This document shows positions 50,661-59,888 of a stretch of 64,000 nt of DNA, in pieces. The stretch is taken from the NCBI GenBank assembly GCA_001899005.1, contig MKUW01000028.1:62001-126000 (forward strand), in the 5' to 3' direction. Below the pieces are notes generated by a model that was not told the origin of the DNA, did not search any database, and saw only the letters and a list, made by a program, of their open reading frames with translations. Each line of letters starts with the position of its first letter. The stretch's first letter is position 1. The stretch comes from Chloroflexi bacterium 44-23. GTDB taxonomy: Bacteria; Chloroflexota; Anaerolineae; Anaerolineales; Anaerolineaceae. The position numbers and the translations under genes are program-made.

Positions 50661-51354
50661 GGTTAGTGCAAAGTAAAGCGCGTAATGGCTTGCATCCCCC
50701 TGGAGATAGTGTAATTTGAGTGTTCACCGGTGATAATATTTCAACCGACAATACACATATACTAACTATCCATTGTTATTGCAAAGATGCGATCTTTCGC
50801 TATCCAAATAAATCGACGTTGAAGGTAGGGGCACAGCGCGTAATGCTTCGCACCACCCCTACGGAAATGGTCTAAATTGAAGGTTCACTGGTGGTAATAT
50901 TTCAATTGATACGCATATTCAATCCACCCATTGTTTTTACGAGATTCAGCTATGCCGCTGAAAGGCGGTATTAGAAGATGAAATAACATTGCTTAATACA
51001 GGCAAGTCATAGGGTGTGTTTGTAATGTGCCAAACCAGCACATATTTATGATGTGAGTCGGATTAGTCGGCTGATGGGCGAAGCATCCGCGCTGGGTATG
51101 CTTTTTCTAGATAGAATGGTTTCCCGGATGCTTCGCCCTTACGAAAGACCTCACGTGTAAGAGACATCATGCCCTCGGAAGAAAAACTTTTTGACTTTTT
51201 TCTCAAGTAAGTTTGTAACGCAGCAAACTATCACTGCTTTTTTTTATGAGCAGCAAGATGCGATCATTCGTCTTCCAAATAAATCGACGTTATAGGAAGG
51301 GGCACAGCCGCTTTGCGGGCATGCGGTAACTGTGCCCTTACGGACACCATTTTG
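50661..51354. repeat. Degenerate intergenic repeat units (GATGCGATC..CCAAATAAATCGACG..GGGGCACAG)
   Basis: Shared blocks at 50661-50785 (partial), 50786-50942 and 51257-51354 (partial), with the 51064-51237 repeat between them. Confidence 0.6.
51064..51237 (+). repeat. ~175-bp repeat, inverted copy of 37567-37745
   Basis: TAGTCGGCTGATGGGCGAAGCATCCGCGCTGGGTATG...GGTTTCCCGGATGCTTCGCCCTTAC; continues through CTCGGAAG...CAAACTATCACT. Confidence 0.82.
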
Positions 51355-51430
51355 TAAACAAAGCCGTTGGCAGGGTCACTATTAAAAGACTATTTTTAGA
51401 TGGTTTTTAAATTTTGATTTATTAATTTAG

Positions 51431-52264
51431 TCAGGCATGTGCTTGAATTTTCTTACGTGATGTTTGCCACAATAAACTGAGGGTGTATGCAATGCCTGCC
51501 ACCAGAATGATGGAAGCGCCAGAGGTGAGGTTGAGAAAAAAAGAAAGAAATAAACCAATGGTTGTAAAAAGCATACCCAACAAACTGGCGCTGACCATAA
51601 TTTTTTTGAGGTCATCAAAAAACATGGCACTGATGGACGCCGGAGTGGTTAACAGCGCAATCACCATGATCAACCCGACAACTCGCATCAACATGACGAC
51701 ACTGAAACCAATCATAGCCATTAAGATCATATAAATCCAATCGACCGGTACATTAGAAATAACGGCATATTGCTCATCAAAAGCAACCCCAAGCAATTCT
51801 TTAAAGAAAAGCGCGACCAAAAGTATGATCACCAGATCTAAAACCACCATCAGCCACAAATCAGAGCTCGGTACTGCCAGAATACTGCCAAACAAATAAC
51901 TCATCAGATCCGCTTTATAGCCGGGTGTCCGATCGAGAAAAATAATTCCAATTGCCATACCAAGCGCCCACATAACGCCGATAATCGAATCCGCCCGCTC
52001 TTTGGTTCGACGTTGTACCCAACCCATGCCAAAGGCAGATACCAGACTAAAAATGATTGCTCCGGCGACCGGGTTCCATCCAAAGAAATACGACATACCA
52101 ATGCCACCATAGGCTGCATGCGCAATGCCCCCCGAAACGAAGACAATTCGCTTGACAACTACATAAGTGCCAATAATGCCACAGGCAATACTGACCAAAA
52201 ATCCGGCAGTTAATGCATTGCGCATAAAATCATATTGCAGGGCTGAGACAAAAGTTTCGATCAT
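51431..52264 (-). CDS. Metal ABC transporter permease (ZnuB/TroC-like)
   Basis: ABC-3 family TM pattern; RIVFVSGGIAHAAYGGIGMSYFFG; 4-bp overlap with ATPase gene. Confidence 0.93.
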   Translation of the reverse strand: MIETFVSALQYDFMRNALTAGFLVSIACGIIGTYVVVKRIVFVSGGIAHAAYGGIGMSYFFGWNPVAGAIIFSLVSAFGMGWVQRRTKERADSIIGVMWALGMAIGIIFLDRTPGYKADLMSYLFGSILAVPSSDLWLMVVLDLVIILLVALFFKELLGVAFDEQYAVISNVPVDWIYMILMAMIGFSVVMLMRVVGLIMVIALLTTPASISAMFFDDLKKIMVSASLLGMLFTTIGLFLSFFLNLTSGASIILVAGIAYTLSLLWQTSRKKIQAHA

Positions 52265-53043
52265 TCCTTCACCTCATGGTGGCTGGGGAGAACTCTGTGT
52301 GGAAGCCCGTGTGCAATTAAATCAACAGGACATTGGTAGGTTGCTTCAATCATTTCGGTGGTCAATTCTTTTTCACCGTGATAGTGCAAGTTGCGATTAA
52401 TACAACCAATTGTTTTGGTGTAGGAGGAAATAGCACTCATATCATGTGTAATTAATAAAATTGAAATGGTTTCATTAAGTTTATGGAGCAAGCCAAAAAT
52501 GGAGTTGCTCATCTGGGGATCAACATTGGAAGTCGGTTCATCCAGGATTAATAATTCCGGGTCGGATGCCAATGCGCGCGCTATGTAGACTCTTTGCCGT
52601 TGGCCGCCCGAAAGTTCACCAACCGGTCTCCGAAAAAAATCCAACATTTCAACCGCCCGCAAAGCACCTTCCACTTTCTGATGATCCACAGTAGTAAAGC
52701 GCCTGAGCAATCCACGGGCACCCAAACGACCCATTTCGACAACATCCCAAACCCGGATCGGGAATTGATGGTCAAACTCCACCAACTGAGGAACATAACC
52801 AAGGTATTTACGGCCTTCTTCAACAGGTAAACCTTTGATTGTCACGCTGCCGCGATAAGGCTTTACCAATCCCAATAAAACCTTGATCAGCGTCGTTTTT
52901 CCGCCGCCATTCGGGCCAATCAGACCAACGAAATCTCCCTGATAGACTTCAAAATTAATATCTTCCAGCACCGACTCGTATTCATAACCTGCCCATATAT
53001 TTTTCATTTCAATAATTATCGGGTTTGTGTTTTTTTCATTCAT
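52261..53043 (-). CDS. Metal ABC transporter ATP-binding protein (ZnuC/TroB-like)
   Basis: GPNGGGKTT, LSGGQRQRVYIARALA, LDEPTSNVD. Confidence 0.94.
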   Translation of the reverse strand: MNEKNTNPIIIEMKNIWAGYEYESVLEDINFEVYQGDFVGLIGPNGGGKTTLIKVLLGLVKPYRGSVTIKGLPVEEGRKYLGYVPQLVEFDHQFPIRVWDVVEMGRLGARGLLRRFTTVDHQKVEGALRAVEMLDFFRRPVGELSGGQRQRVYIARALASDPELLILDEPTSNVDPQMSNSIFGLLHKLNETISILLITHDMSAISSYTKTIGCINRNLHYHGEKELTTEMIEATYQCPVDLIAHGLPHRVLPSHHEVKE

Positions 53044-53076
53044 AATATGTTTCTAATCCAATGAAAAAGAGCTCTA

Positions 53077-53985
53077 TCAGTTTGAGGATTGTGCCAGCGT
53101 CGTGGCAAGAGTGCGTAAGGCGGAAAACCAGTCATAGTCTAACGCACTGATAGCAACTACTCTACCACCGATCTCGCGGGCAATCGCTTCTGCTGATCGC
53201 TGACTGAACTCGGGTTGAACAATAATCACCTTTACCTGGTCCAGGATGGCTTCATCGATAATTCCTGCAAGTTCCTGTGCACTGGGTTCGGTTCCATCAA
53301 TTTCAATTGCAATCTGCGTAAAATCGTATTGATCAGCAAAATAACCCCAGGTGGGATGATAGACCATAAATTGACGCTGTGTGACCGGAGCCAAAAGGGT
53401 TTGGATTTCCTGGTCAAGTTGATCAATGTCAGCCAGGAATGAGTCCAGATTCTGTTGGTACACCACGGCATGGGTTGGATCAAGTTCTTTCATAAGATCG
53501 GCTATATTTTTCACCTGAATTTTAACCGTCGCGGGTGAAGTCCAAATATGTGGGTCCAATTCTTCGCTAGACTGGGGATCAGCTTGCAGTTCGCCATTCT
53601 GATCATGTTGATGTGCTATCATCGCAATCCGTTTTATACCTTGAGAACTATCAAAAAAAAGCAGTTCGGGGTTGGCAGTTTTCAATTTATCAACCCATAC
53701 CTTCTCAAATGGCGCACCGATCAAAACGTAGGCTGCTGATTTGGAAATCGAAACCATCTGGGATGGAGTAGGTTCATAATTTTCGGGACTCTGTCCGGGA
53801 TGTACCATAACATTAACTTGGACATAATCCCCACCCAGTCGTTCAACAAAATATTTCTGGGGTACGATGCTAACCGTTAAAATAAGTTTTTCTGTCGGCA
53901 ATACGCTGGCTGGCTGGCAGCCAGAAACCAGGATAAACAACAACAAAGTGATGGATGCAAGTAAATTTTTGAGCTTAATCCTCAC
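53077..53985 (-). CDS. Metal ABC transporter substrate-binding lipoprotein (ZnuA/TroA-like)
   Basis: LVSGCQ lipobox; HPGQSPENYEPTPSQM, DPHIWTSPATVK, YHPTWGYFADQY metal-ligand motifs. Confidence 0.94.
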   Translation of the reverse strand: MRIKLKNLLASITLLLFILVSGCQPASVLPTEKLILTVSIVPQKYFVERLGGDYVQVNVMVHPGQSPENYEPTPSQMVSISKSAAYVLIGAPFEKVWVDKLKTANPELLFFDSSQGIKRIAMIAHQHDQNGELQADPQSSEELDPHIWTSPATVKIQVKNIADLMKELDPTHAVVYQQNLDSFLADIDQLDQEIQTLLAPVTQRQFMVYHPTWGYFADQYDFTQIAIEIDGTEPSAQELAGIIDEAILDQVKVIIVQPEFSQRSAEAIAREIGGRVVAISALDYDWFSALRTLATTLAQSSN

Positions 53986-54000
53986 GAATCACTTCCTTAT

Positions 54001-54015
54001 TGAAAATGGTTTTCA
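54001..54015. promoter_or_regulatory. Candidate Fur-superfamily (Zur/Fur) operator upstream of the metal transporter operon
   Basis: 15-bp 7-1-7-like inverted repeat TGAAAATGGTTTTCA, 16-30 bp upstream of the ATG. Confidence 0.45.
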
Positions 54016-54103
54016 TTAAGGGAAAGTATAAGCGTTCAACTTCAGGCTGTCAATTTTCAATACACTCAAGAAACAAAAGTAAGCTGCATAATGAACAATT
54101 AAA

Positions 54104-54925
54104 TTATTGCTTAACCAGGTCACGGGTATACGCCATTAATTCCTGTCTGGCTTCAAGTTCATAGGACAACCGTGAAGAGGGTACAGGTTTGCGTTTATCG
54201 AAATACTTTCCGGTCACCTTTTTTACTTCTGGGGAAATAGCCAGATAAACAGGTGTTTCAGCACCCAAAGTGACATGCTCCCCTTTCATATTAAATGATT
54301 GTCGCAATAATTTCGTTCCAATCATACCCGGGTTCAAGGCATTCACGGCGATATTCTCTACTGCAAACTTTTCTGCTAATTCATAGGTAAGATAGATCAG
54401 CATTAATTTTGAGTCAGCATAGGCTTTGTAACTATCGTAGTTTTTTTGGAATTGCAAATCTAAGAAATTCAAGCGGCCGCGTTTATGAGCAACCGAACTT
54501 ACATTGATAATTCGGGAAGAGGGTTTTTCATTCATTAATGGCACAAGTTGCATTGAAAGTAAATACGGTGCCAAATAATTGACCGCAAAGTTCATTTCAA
54601 AACCATCAGCACTTTCCTCACGAGTTGAACGGAAAATACCAGCATTATTAATCAAAATATCTATATTTGCACATTTATTTCGCACTTGCTCCACCAGATC
54701 GTGGATCTCTGCCATCGATGAAAGATCTGCAAATACTGTATCAATTTCACCGGCAGGATTACTTGCCCGGATTTCTTCGGCAGTCTGTTCACTTTTGAGC
54801 TGGTTGCGCCCATGAATCAATACCCTATGCCCCTTTTTTACCAATTCAATTGCCGTTTGCTTGCCGATACCATCCGTAGAACCAGTAATCAAGATGGTCT
54901 TTCTTACCATTATTTGCCTTTCCAC
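54104..54925 (-). CDS. SDR family oxidoreductase (retinol dehydrogenase-like)
   Basis: TGSTDGIGKQTA, NNAGIF, YADSKLM motifs. Confidence 0.92.
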   Translation of the reverse strand: MERQIMVRKTILITGSTDGIGKQTAIELVKKGHRVLIHGRNQLKSEQTAEEIRASNPAGEIDTVFADLSSMAEIHDLVEQVRNKCANIDILINNAGIFRSTREESADGFEMNFAVNYLAPYLLSMQLVPLMNEKPSSRIINVSSVAHKRGRLNFLDLQFQKNYDSYKAYADSKLMLIYLTYELAEKFAVENIAVNALNPGMIGTKLLRQSFNMKGEHVTLGAETPVYLAISPEVKKVTGKYFDKRKPVPSSRLSYELEARQELMAYTRDLVKQ

Positions 54926-55013
54926 TCAGATAACCTTATCGGGTTAACTTTACCATGAAAAAAGGATGATTTGGTTAGATTTTATCCTATTACTTTCTTA
55001 ACACACATTTTTT

Positions 55014-55105
55014 GTATCTTTTCAATAAAACGGGGTTGAGGAGTGTTTTTAGACGGGCGATCGCCCGTCTAAAAACACTCTGCCCCTAATTTTTGAAATG
55101 ATACC
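55014..55105. repeat. Dispersed inverted repeat family, long form (copy E)
   Basis: GTATCTTTTCAATAAAACGGGG...CCCCTAATTTTTGAAATGATACC with perfect 40-nt palindrome at 55041-55080. Confidence 0.82.
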
Positions 55106-55112
55106 ATTTTTT

Positions 55113-55157
55113 GTATCTTTTAATAATTAGGGGCAGCCAGTTTTATTGAAAAGATGC
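55113..55157. repeat. Dispersed inverted repeat family, short form (copy E2, next to E)
   Basis: GTATCTTTTAATAATTAGGGGCAGCCAGTTTTATTGAAAAGATGC. Confidence 0.72.
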
Positions 55158-55273
55158 AAAAGGCACGCTGACAAAATAGAAGTCTATGAACCAACCAGGC
55201 CAAAGTACCGGCGAAAAAAATACTACTTTGGCGTGACCTTTCTTTCTGGTTGCAAAATCTGCCCTGTAAATAA

Positions 55274-56704
55274 TTACGGTACAACCGAAATCATTGTTTC
55301 AAGCGGTTCAGGAGTGGCTGTAAATATATTAATGTAAATCTTTGGCACCCAGCCGTTACGATTGTCCTGGTCAATTATTTGAACCCATATCAGATCAGCA
55401 AATACACGCTCACCCGGTAAAACAGTAATCACTTGGTTTTGGGATAGCAACCCGATCACAGGCCCTCCCGGGTATTGATAGATGCGCATCAGGGGGAATG
55501 AGGCTAAGTAAGCTCGGGCCAGTGCTGGCGTGGATGTTGAAGTCACCGTCATGGTTGGGGAAGGAGTCTGACTGGGAGTTGCCGATGCTGTCGCCGTAAA
55601 AGTGGCTGTAAATGTGGCCGTTGGGGAAGGCCCGGGTGTGACTGTATTCGTTACAGTCGCAGTAAAAGTCGGTGTCGGTGGAATGAGCGGATCCAATTGT
55701 TCGGCGAAGTATTGATGAACCCGGATGGACACCGGCTCAGCTAACTCTTCCACGATCTTGGCTTGCAGTGCAACAACCTGTTCGTATCGTAGCAGTTTGT
55801 TGGTACGAATAGTAAGCTCCAGGTTTAGAGTCTTTTCCAAACGATTGATTTGCAATTCAACCAGATCTGCGTGAGCAAGATCTTTAACAATCTTTTGAAC
55901 GACAGAATTAATTGTTCGATCCGCATTTGCCTGACGCACAAATTGGACACTATAATATGATAGGGGAATTAATAATAGAAAAATAAGAACCAATGAAAGT
56001 TTCAGGCTGGGTGGCAAACCTCGATTTCCACCGGGTTTATAGGGGTTGAACCCACGCAGGAAAAAAACCAGTGCCGAGGCAAATGCGATCGTGATAGCAT
56101 TGGTTATAAAAAGCAATGTCGCCCCGCCAGCTACATCCCAGCGTTGCAATGCTATTCCAACCCCGATAGCGCAAAGCGGCGGTAATATCGCTGTGGCAAT
56201 TGCAACACCCGGTAAAGCAGCTGAAAGTTTTGGCTCGGTTAAGGAATAGGCGGCAGCCAATCCCCCTGCCAATGCTACCACCAGATCCAACGGGCTGGGG
56301 TGAGAACGAGAGACAACTTCGGCAGTTAATTCCTGAAATGTAACGAATGGCAGGTATGAATTTACCAAAGTCAACAATGCAGCCAAGGTGACCGCCAAAA
56401 TTGCGCCGCGCAACAAAGCTGAAAGACCACTCCGTAATAGATGATCCTCACCAATGATAGATGCCAGCCCAATTCCAATAATAGGCGACATTAATGGAGC
56501 AACAAGCATTGCACCGATAATCACAGCTGGTGAATTTGTGATTAAGCCCATGGTGGCGATGCTGGTCGAAAGGATCACAAATAAAAAGAAGTCAAAGCCG
56601 GGTGATGACGATTCCGCAATTTCTTCGATAATTTCTTTTCGCTGTTCAAATGGCAACTTGCGAATAAAGTACTTTTTATAATTAATCGGCATTTTTGAGA
56701 ACAA
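55274..56704 (-). CDS. DUF389 family membrane protein with Thr/Pro-rich linker and C-terminal SH3-like domain
   Basis: DUF389/TIGR00341 TM core (GAMLVAPLMSPIIGIGLA); linker TPTFTATVTNTVTPGPSPTATFTATF...; tail GLLSQNQVITVLPGERVFADLIWVQIIDQDNRNGWVPKIYI. Confidence 0.87.
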   Translation of the reverse strand: MFSKMPINYKKYFIRKLPFEQRKEIIEEIAESSSPGFDFFLFVILSTSIATMGLITNSPAVIIGAMLVAPLMSPIIGIGLASIIGEDHLLRSGLSALLRGAILAVTLAALLTLVNSYLPFVTFQELTAEVVSRSHPSPLDLVVALAGGLAAAYSLTEPKLSAALPGVAIATAILPPLCAIGVGIALQRWDVAGGATLLFITNAITIAFASALVFFLRGFNPYKPGGNRGLPPSLKLSLVLIFLLLIPLSYYSVQFVRQANADRTINSVVQKIVKDLAHADLVELQINRLEKTLNLELTIRTNKLLRYEQVVALQAKIVEELAEPVSIRVHQYFAEQLDPLIPPTPTFTATVTNTVTPGPSPTATFTATFTATASATPSQTPSPTMTVTSTSTPALARAYLASFPLMRIYQYPGGPVIGLLSQNQVITVLPGERVFADLIWVQIIDQDNRNGWVPKIYINIFTATPEPLETMISVVP

Positions 56705-57003
56705 TTCCCATGGCGGTCAAAATTGAATTATTTAAATAAAATTAATAATAGCATGAAAATCGCAAAGAGGCTTTCTGAAGAAGCGGAAATATTAATAAGA
56801 TTCAGACACGAACAGACCAATAACCAGATGAAGTTGGAAATGGTGTACTCGTGTTAATTCTGAGATTCCCTTGAATCTACTTCGAATACCGTGTTCAATG
56901 GATGAAGGCTTTCAGCGCTTACTTGAAACCTTTCATCAATACAATTCTGTGGGGAAAGAGGGAGCTTAATCCTATTAACACGAATTGGGTACCAAAATCT
57001 TAT

Positions 57004-59511
57004 TTAATTGATTACTCTGCGCCAGCCTCGAACCCGGTTACGGCCAAATTGTTTTGATTCATACAAAGCCTTGTCGCTACGATCGATTAACAAATCCAGC
57101 ATGGTAACATCCTGCTCATTTAACGCCACACCCAGACTAATAGTAATATACGGTTTTGCTGTTTGTAAATTGAAGGGTTCTTTCGCAACAACATTCCGTA
57201 AACGTTCAGCTACTTGCAGAGCTTCTTCCATATCTGTTTCTGGCAGCAAAATGGCAAATTCCTCACCACCATAGCGCGACAAAATGTCAGTATTTCGAAG
57301 TTCAGCCTTCATTCGTTCGACAAATTGAATTAAAACCTGGTCTCCAGCAGAATGACCGTAAGTATCATTGATATATTTAAAATGATCGATATCAATCATG
57401 ATGACCGATAAAGGCGTTTTATATCTCTGACTGCGTTCAAATTCCATCTTGGCGACTTCATAAAAGTGACGACGATTAAATATATTGGTCAACCCATCTG
57501 AAATTGCCATTTTCTGTGCTGTTTCATAGAGGCGTGCATTCTCAATAACAATTGCAGCTTCATCAGCAAAAGTTTGTGCAATTACAGCGTCTTCATGTTT
57601 ATACGTACCAGGCTGGTAACTATCAATGGTTAGGAAACCTAAAATCTGTTTATGGCGCATAATTGGCACACATAACCACCCACGTACCTGGGTTGCGCCT
57701 TCCCAACGTTCATAACGCGAATCCAGCTGTGCATCTTCCAGAATAAGTGGTTTTCCAATGATCTGCACTTCTTCCAGTAAACTATTGTTTATAGGAAAAG
57801 TCTTATTGATTAACCTGCCGGTATTGGTAAATCCGCGAGCAGCCACAATTTTTACAGTATCATTCTCTTTCAAGAACAGAGCTGCGCTATCGAACTCCAA
57901 GATTTTCTTTAATGTGAGCAGAATGCGCTGCAGCACTTGGGAAAGGTCCAATCGCGATGCCAACTCAGACATTGCTTCTTGCAGAGCTTCGGCCTGGCGG
58001 CGAGCTTTTTCCACTTTATTTTCAGATTCTATCCGTTCAGTAATATCGGATATAAAACCTTCCAATGCAAATATTTCACCCTGAGCATTTTCAATTCCTT
58101 GCCCACGCTCCCACACCCATTTTTCTTCCTTATCTTTGGTGACAATACGATAGATGATTTCAAAACTTTTTTGATGCTCCAGCCCTTTTTGAATTTTCTG
58201 CCAGACCATTTCCCTATCGAATGGATGAATGATTTCGACAAAAGCAACCTTCTTGTTGCTATTCAATTCATGTGGGGCGTATCCAGTCAGATCAATACTA
58301 CCTTCACTAACGAACTCCATCGTCCACTTGTTATCGTATTTACAGCGATAAGCCATTCCAGGTAAATTCTTAAGCAAAGTTTCGTATTGGCGCTGTTTTT
58401 CCGCCAGCACAATTTGAGCATTTTTACGATCTGTAATATCTTCCGCAATTTCCAAAAGGATTTCTGGTGAAATCAAAATGAAATCAAAGGAAAACCATTT
58501 TTCTTCACCTGTGGTGATAAGTTTGATTAAAAACTCACCACTTTGCTTATTGCCGCTTAAAAAAACTTCTAGGATGATATTTTGAATATTTTGCGATTCA
58601 ACATAAAATTGCTCAATTGTTGTTCCCAGCCATGCAGTAATTTTTCCACGAGAAAGTGCATTTGCGGCATTATTATGAGTGCTCAGCACAATTTGACCAT
58701 CTTCTTTTTTTTGCCAGAGCAATGCCGGGTCATTAATATTATTAAATGTATTCCGAAAAATTTTTTCACTCTGGCTGATCTCAAATTCACTATTCTTATA
58801 AACCGAAATGTCACGAATAATAACCGCAACACCACTTACCTGTTTACTTGTTTGCGTAATCGGGTTGAATTGAAATTCCAGCCAGCAATCATACTTATTT
58901 CCGGTACGAAAATTTTGAACAAAAACAACATACTCTCCCGAAAAAGCCGTGGAACAATGTTTTTCAAAAGTAGTTTGATGCGGAATTTGTTCCAGATATT
59001 CGTTAAAATCAACTCCGGTCCTCAATTCTTTGCCAGAGATTAAGCAGGTAATTTTTTGGGCTGCCTGATTAAAAGCGTCAATCTGATAATCTTTATTTAT
59101 TGAAATAAAACCAATTTCGGAATTATTTAACAAAGCGCGTGATAAATATGTGTCCTCATTGCGAGCATGCTCTTGAAATAGATAGTATTCTTTCTCTTCA
59201 ATCTGAAGCTTCTGCACAAACTGCAAATTGATTTTCTTTTCCGATGAACATTCAATTAAATCAAAATAAATGTTACTATCAGTTCTCTTTTCAATTTTTT
59301 CCTTGATATCCACCCAATTGAGATCACACCAATTTAATTGCGTATTTTGGATGTCTTGATAATCCACTTCCATAAGTTTTGTAAATTCTGTGTTTGCAAA
59401 AGAAATCACTCCGCTTTCATCCACCAATAAAATAATATCCTTCAACAAATTCCAGAATGGAAAGATATTTGGAATATTATTAAGCTGATTCTCTTCTGCT
59501 GAATTACTCAT
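57004..59511 (-). CDS. Multi-PAS + GAF + GGDEF diguanylate cyclase
   Basis: PAS domains, GAF (LCVPIMRHKQILGFLTIDS), ISDGLTNIFNRRHF, RNTDILSRYGGEEF; internal ATG 59511 likely. Confidence 0.93.
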   Translation of the reverse strand: MSNSAEENQLNNIPNIFPFWNLLKDIILLVDESGVISFANTEFTKLMEVDYQDIQNTQLNWCDLNWVDIKEKIEKRTDSNIYFDLIECSSEKKINLQFVQKLQIEEKEYYLFQEHARNEDTYLSRALLNNSEIGFISINKDYQIDAFNQAAQKITCLISGKELRTGVDFNEYLEQIPHQTTFEKHCSTAFSGEYVVFVQNFRTGNKYDCWLEFQFNPITQTSKQVSGVAVIIRDISVYKNSEFEISQSEKIFRNTFNNINDPALLWQKKEDGQIVLSTHNNAANALSRGKITAWLGTTIEQFYVESQNIQNIILEVFLSGNKQSGEFLIKLITTGEEKWFSFDFILISPEILLEIAEDITDRKNAQIVLAEKQRQYETLLKNLPGMAYRCKYDNKWTMEFVSEGSIDLTGYAPHELNSNKKVAFVEIIHPFDREMVWQKIQKGLEHQKSFEIIYRIVTKDKEEKWVWERGQGIENAQGEIFALEGFISDITERIESENKVEKARRQAEALQEAMSELASRLDLSQVLQRILLTLKKILEFDSAALFLKENDTVKIVAARGFTNTGRLINKTFPINNSLLEEVQIIGKPLILEDAQLDSRYERWEGATQVRGWLCVPIMRHKQILGFLTIDSYQPGTYKHEDAVIAQTFADEAAIVIENARLYETAQKMAISDGLTNIFNRRHFYEVAKMEFERSQRYKTPLSVIMIDIDHFKYINDTYGHSAGDQVLIQFVERMKAELRNTDILSRYGGEEFAILLPETDMEEALQVAERLRNVVAKEPFNLQTAKPYITISLGVALNEQDVTMLDLLIDRSDKALYESKQFGRNRVRGWRRVIN

Positions 59512-59888
59512 AAATTGATTATACAAGATTAGCTCAATGTACCAAAGGATATCAATTAAAACAGCCAGAGAGACTCCGCTCTTTGGTATTTTACAGCCCC
59601 AACTTTTGATCATTCCCTGACGAGAATGGCTATTTTCTGATGCACTTTTGTAATTCTGACACTAACAGATTACATAGTGATATTGCTCATAATTTAACCC
59701 GGAAATGCGCTTGAATAATTTGGGGAACGTTGGGGAATAACTCAATATTGTGGATATATTACATCCTGCTAATTCCACTTCTTTTCGCCATTTTAGCCTA
59801 TGGCATGACAGGGGTTGTTTATTGGAAAGTAATCAACCTTTTTCTCTATTCTTGCCAAAACTTCATAAAAGACGAAACATCCAAAATA

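Noticed and set aside
55530-55680. Low-complexity repeat-like stretch
   Set aside because: Encodes the Thr/Pro/Ser-rich linker of the DUF389 protein
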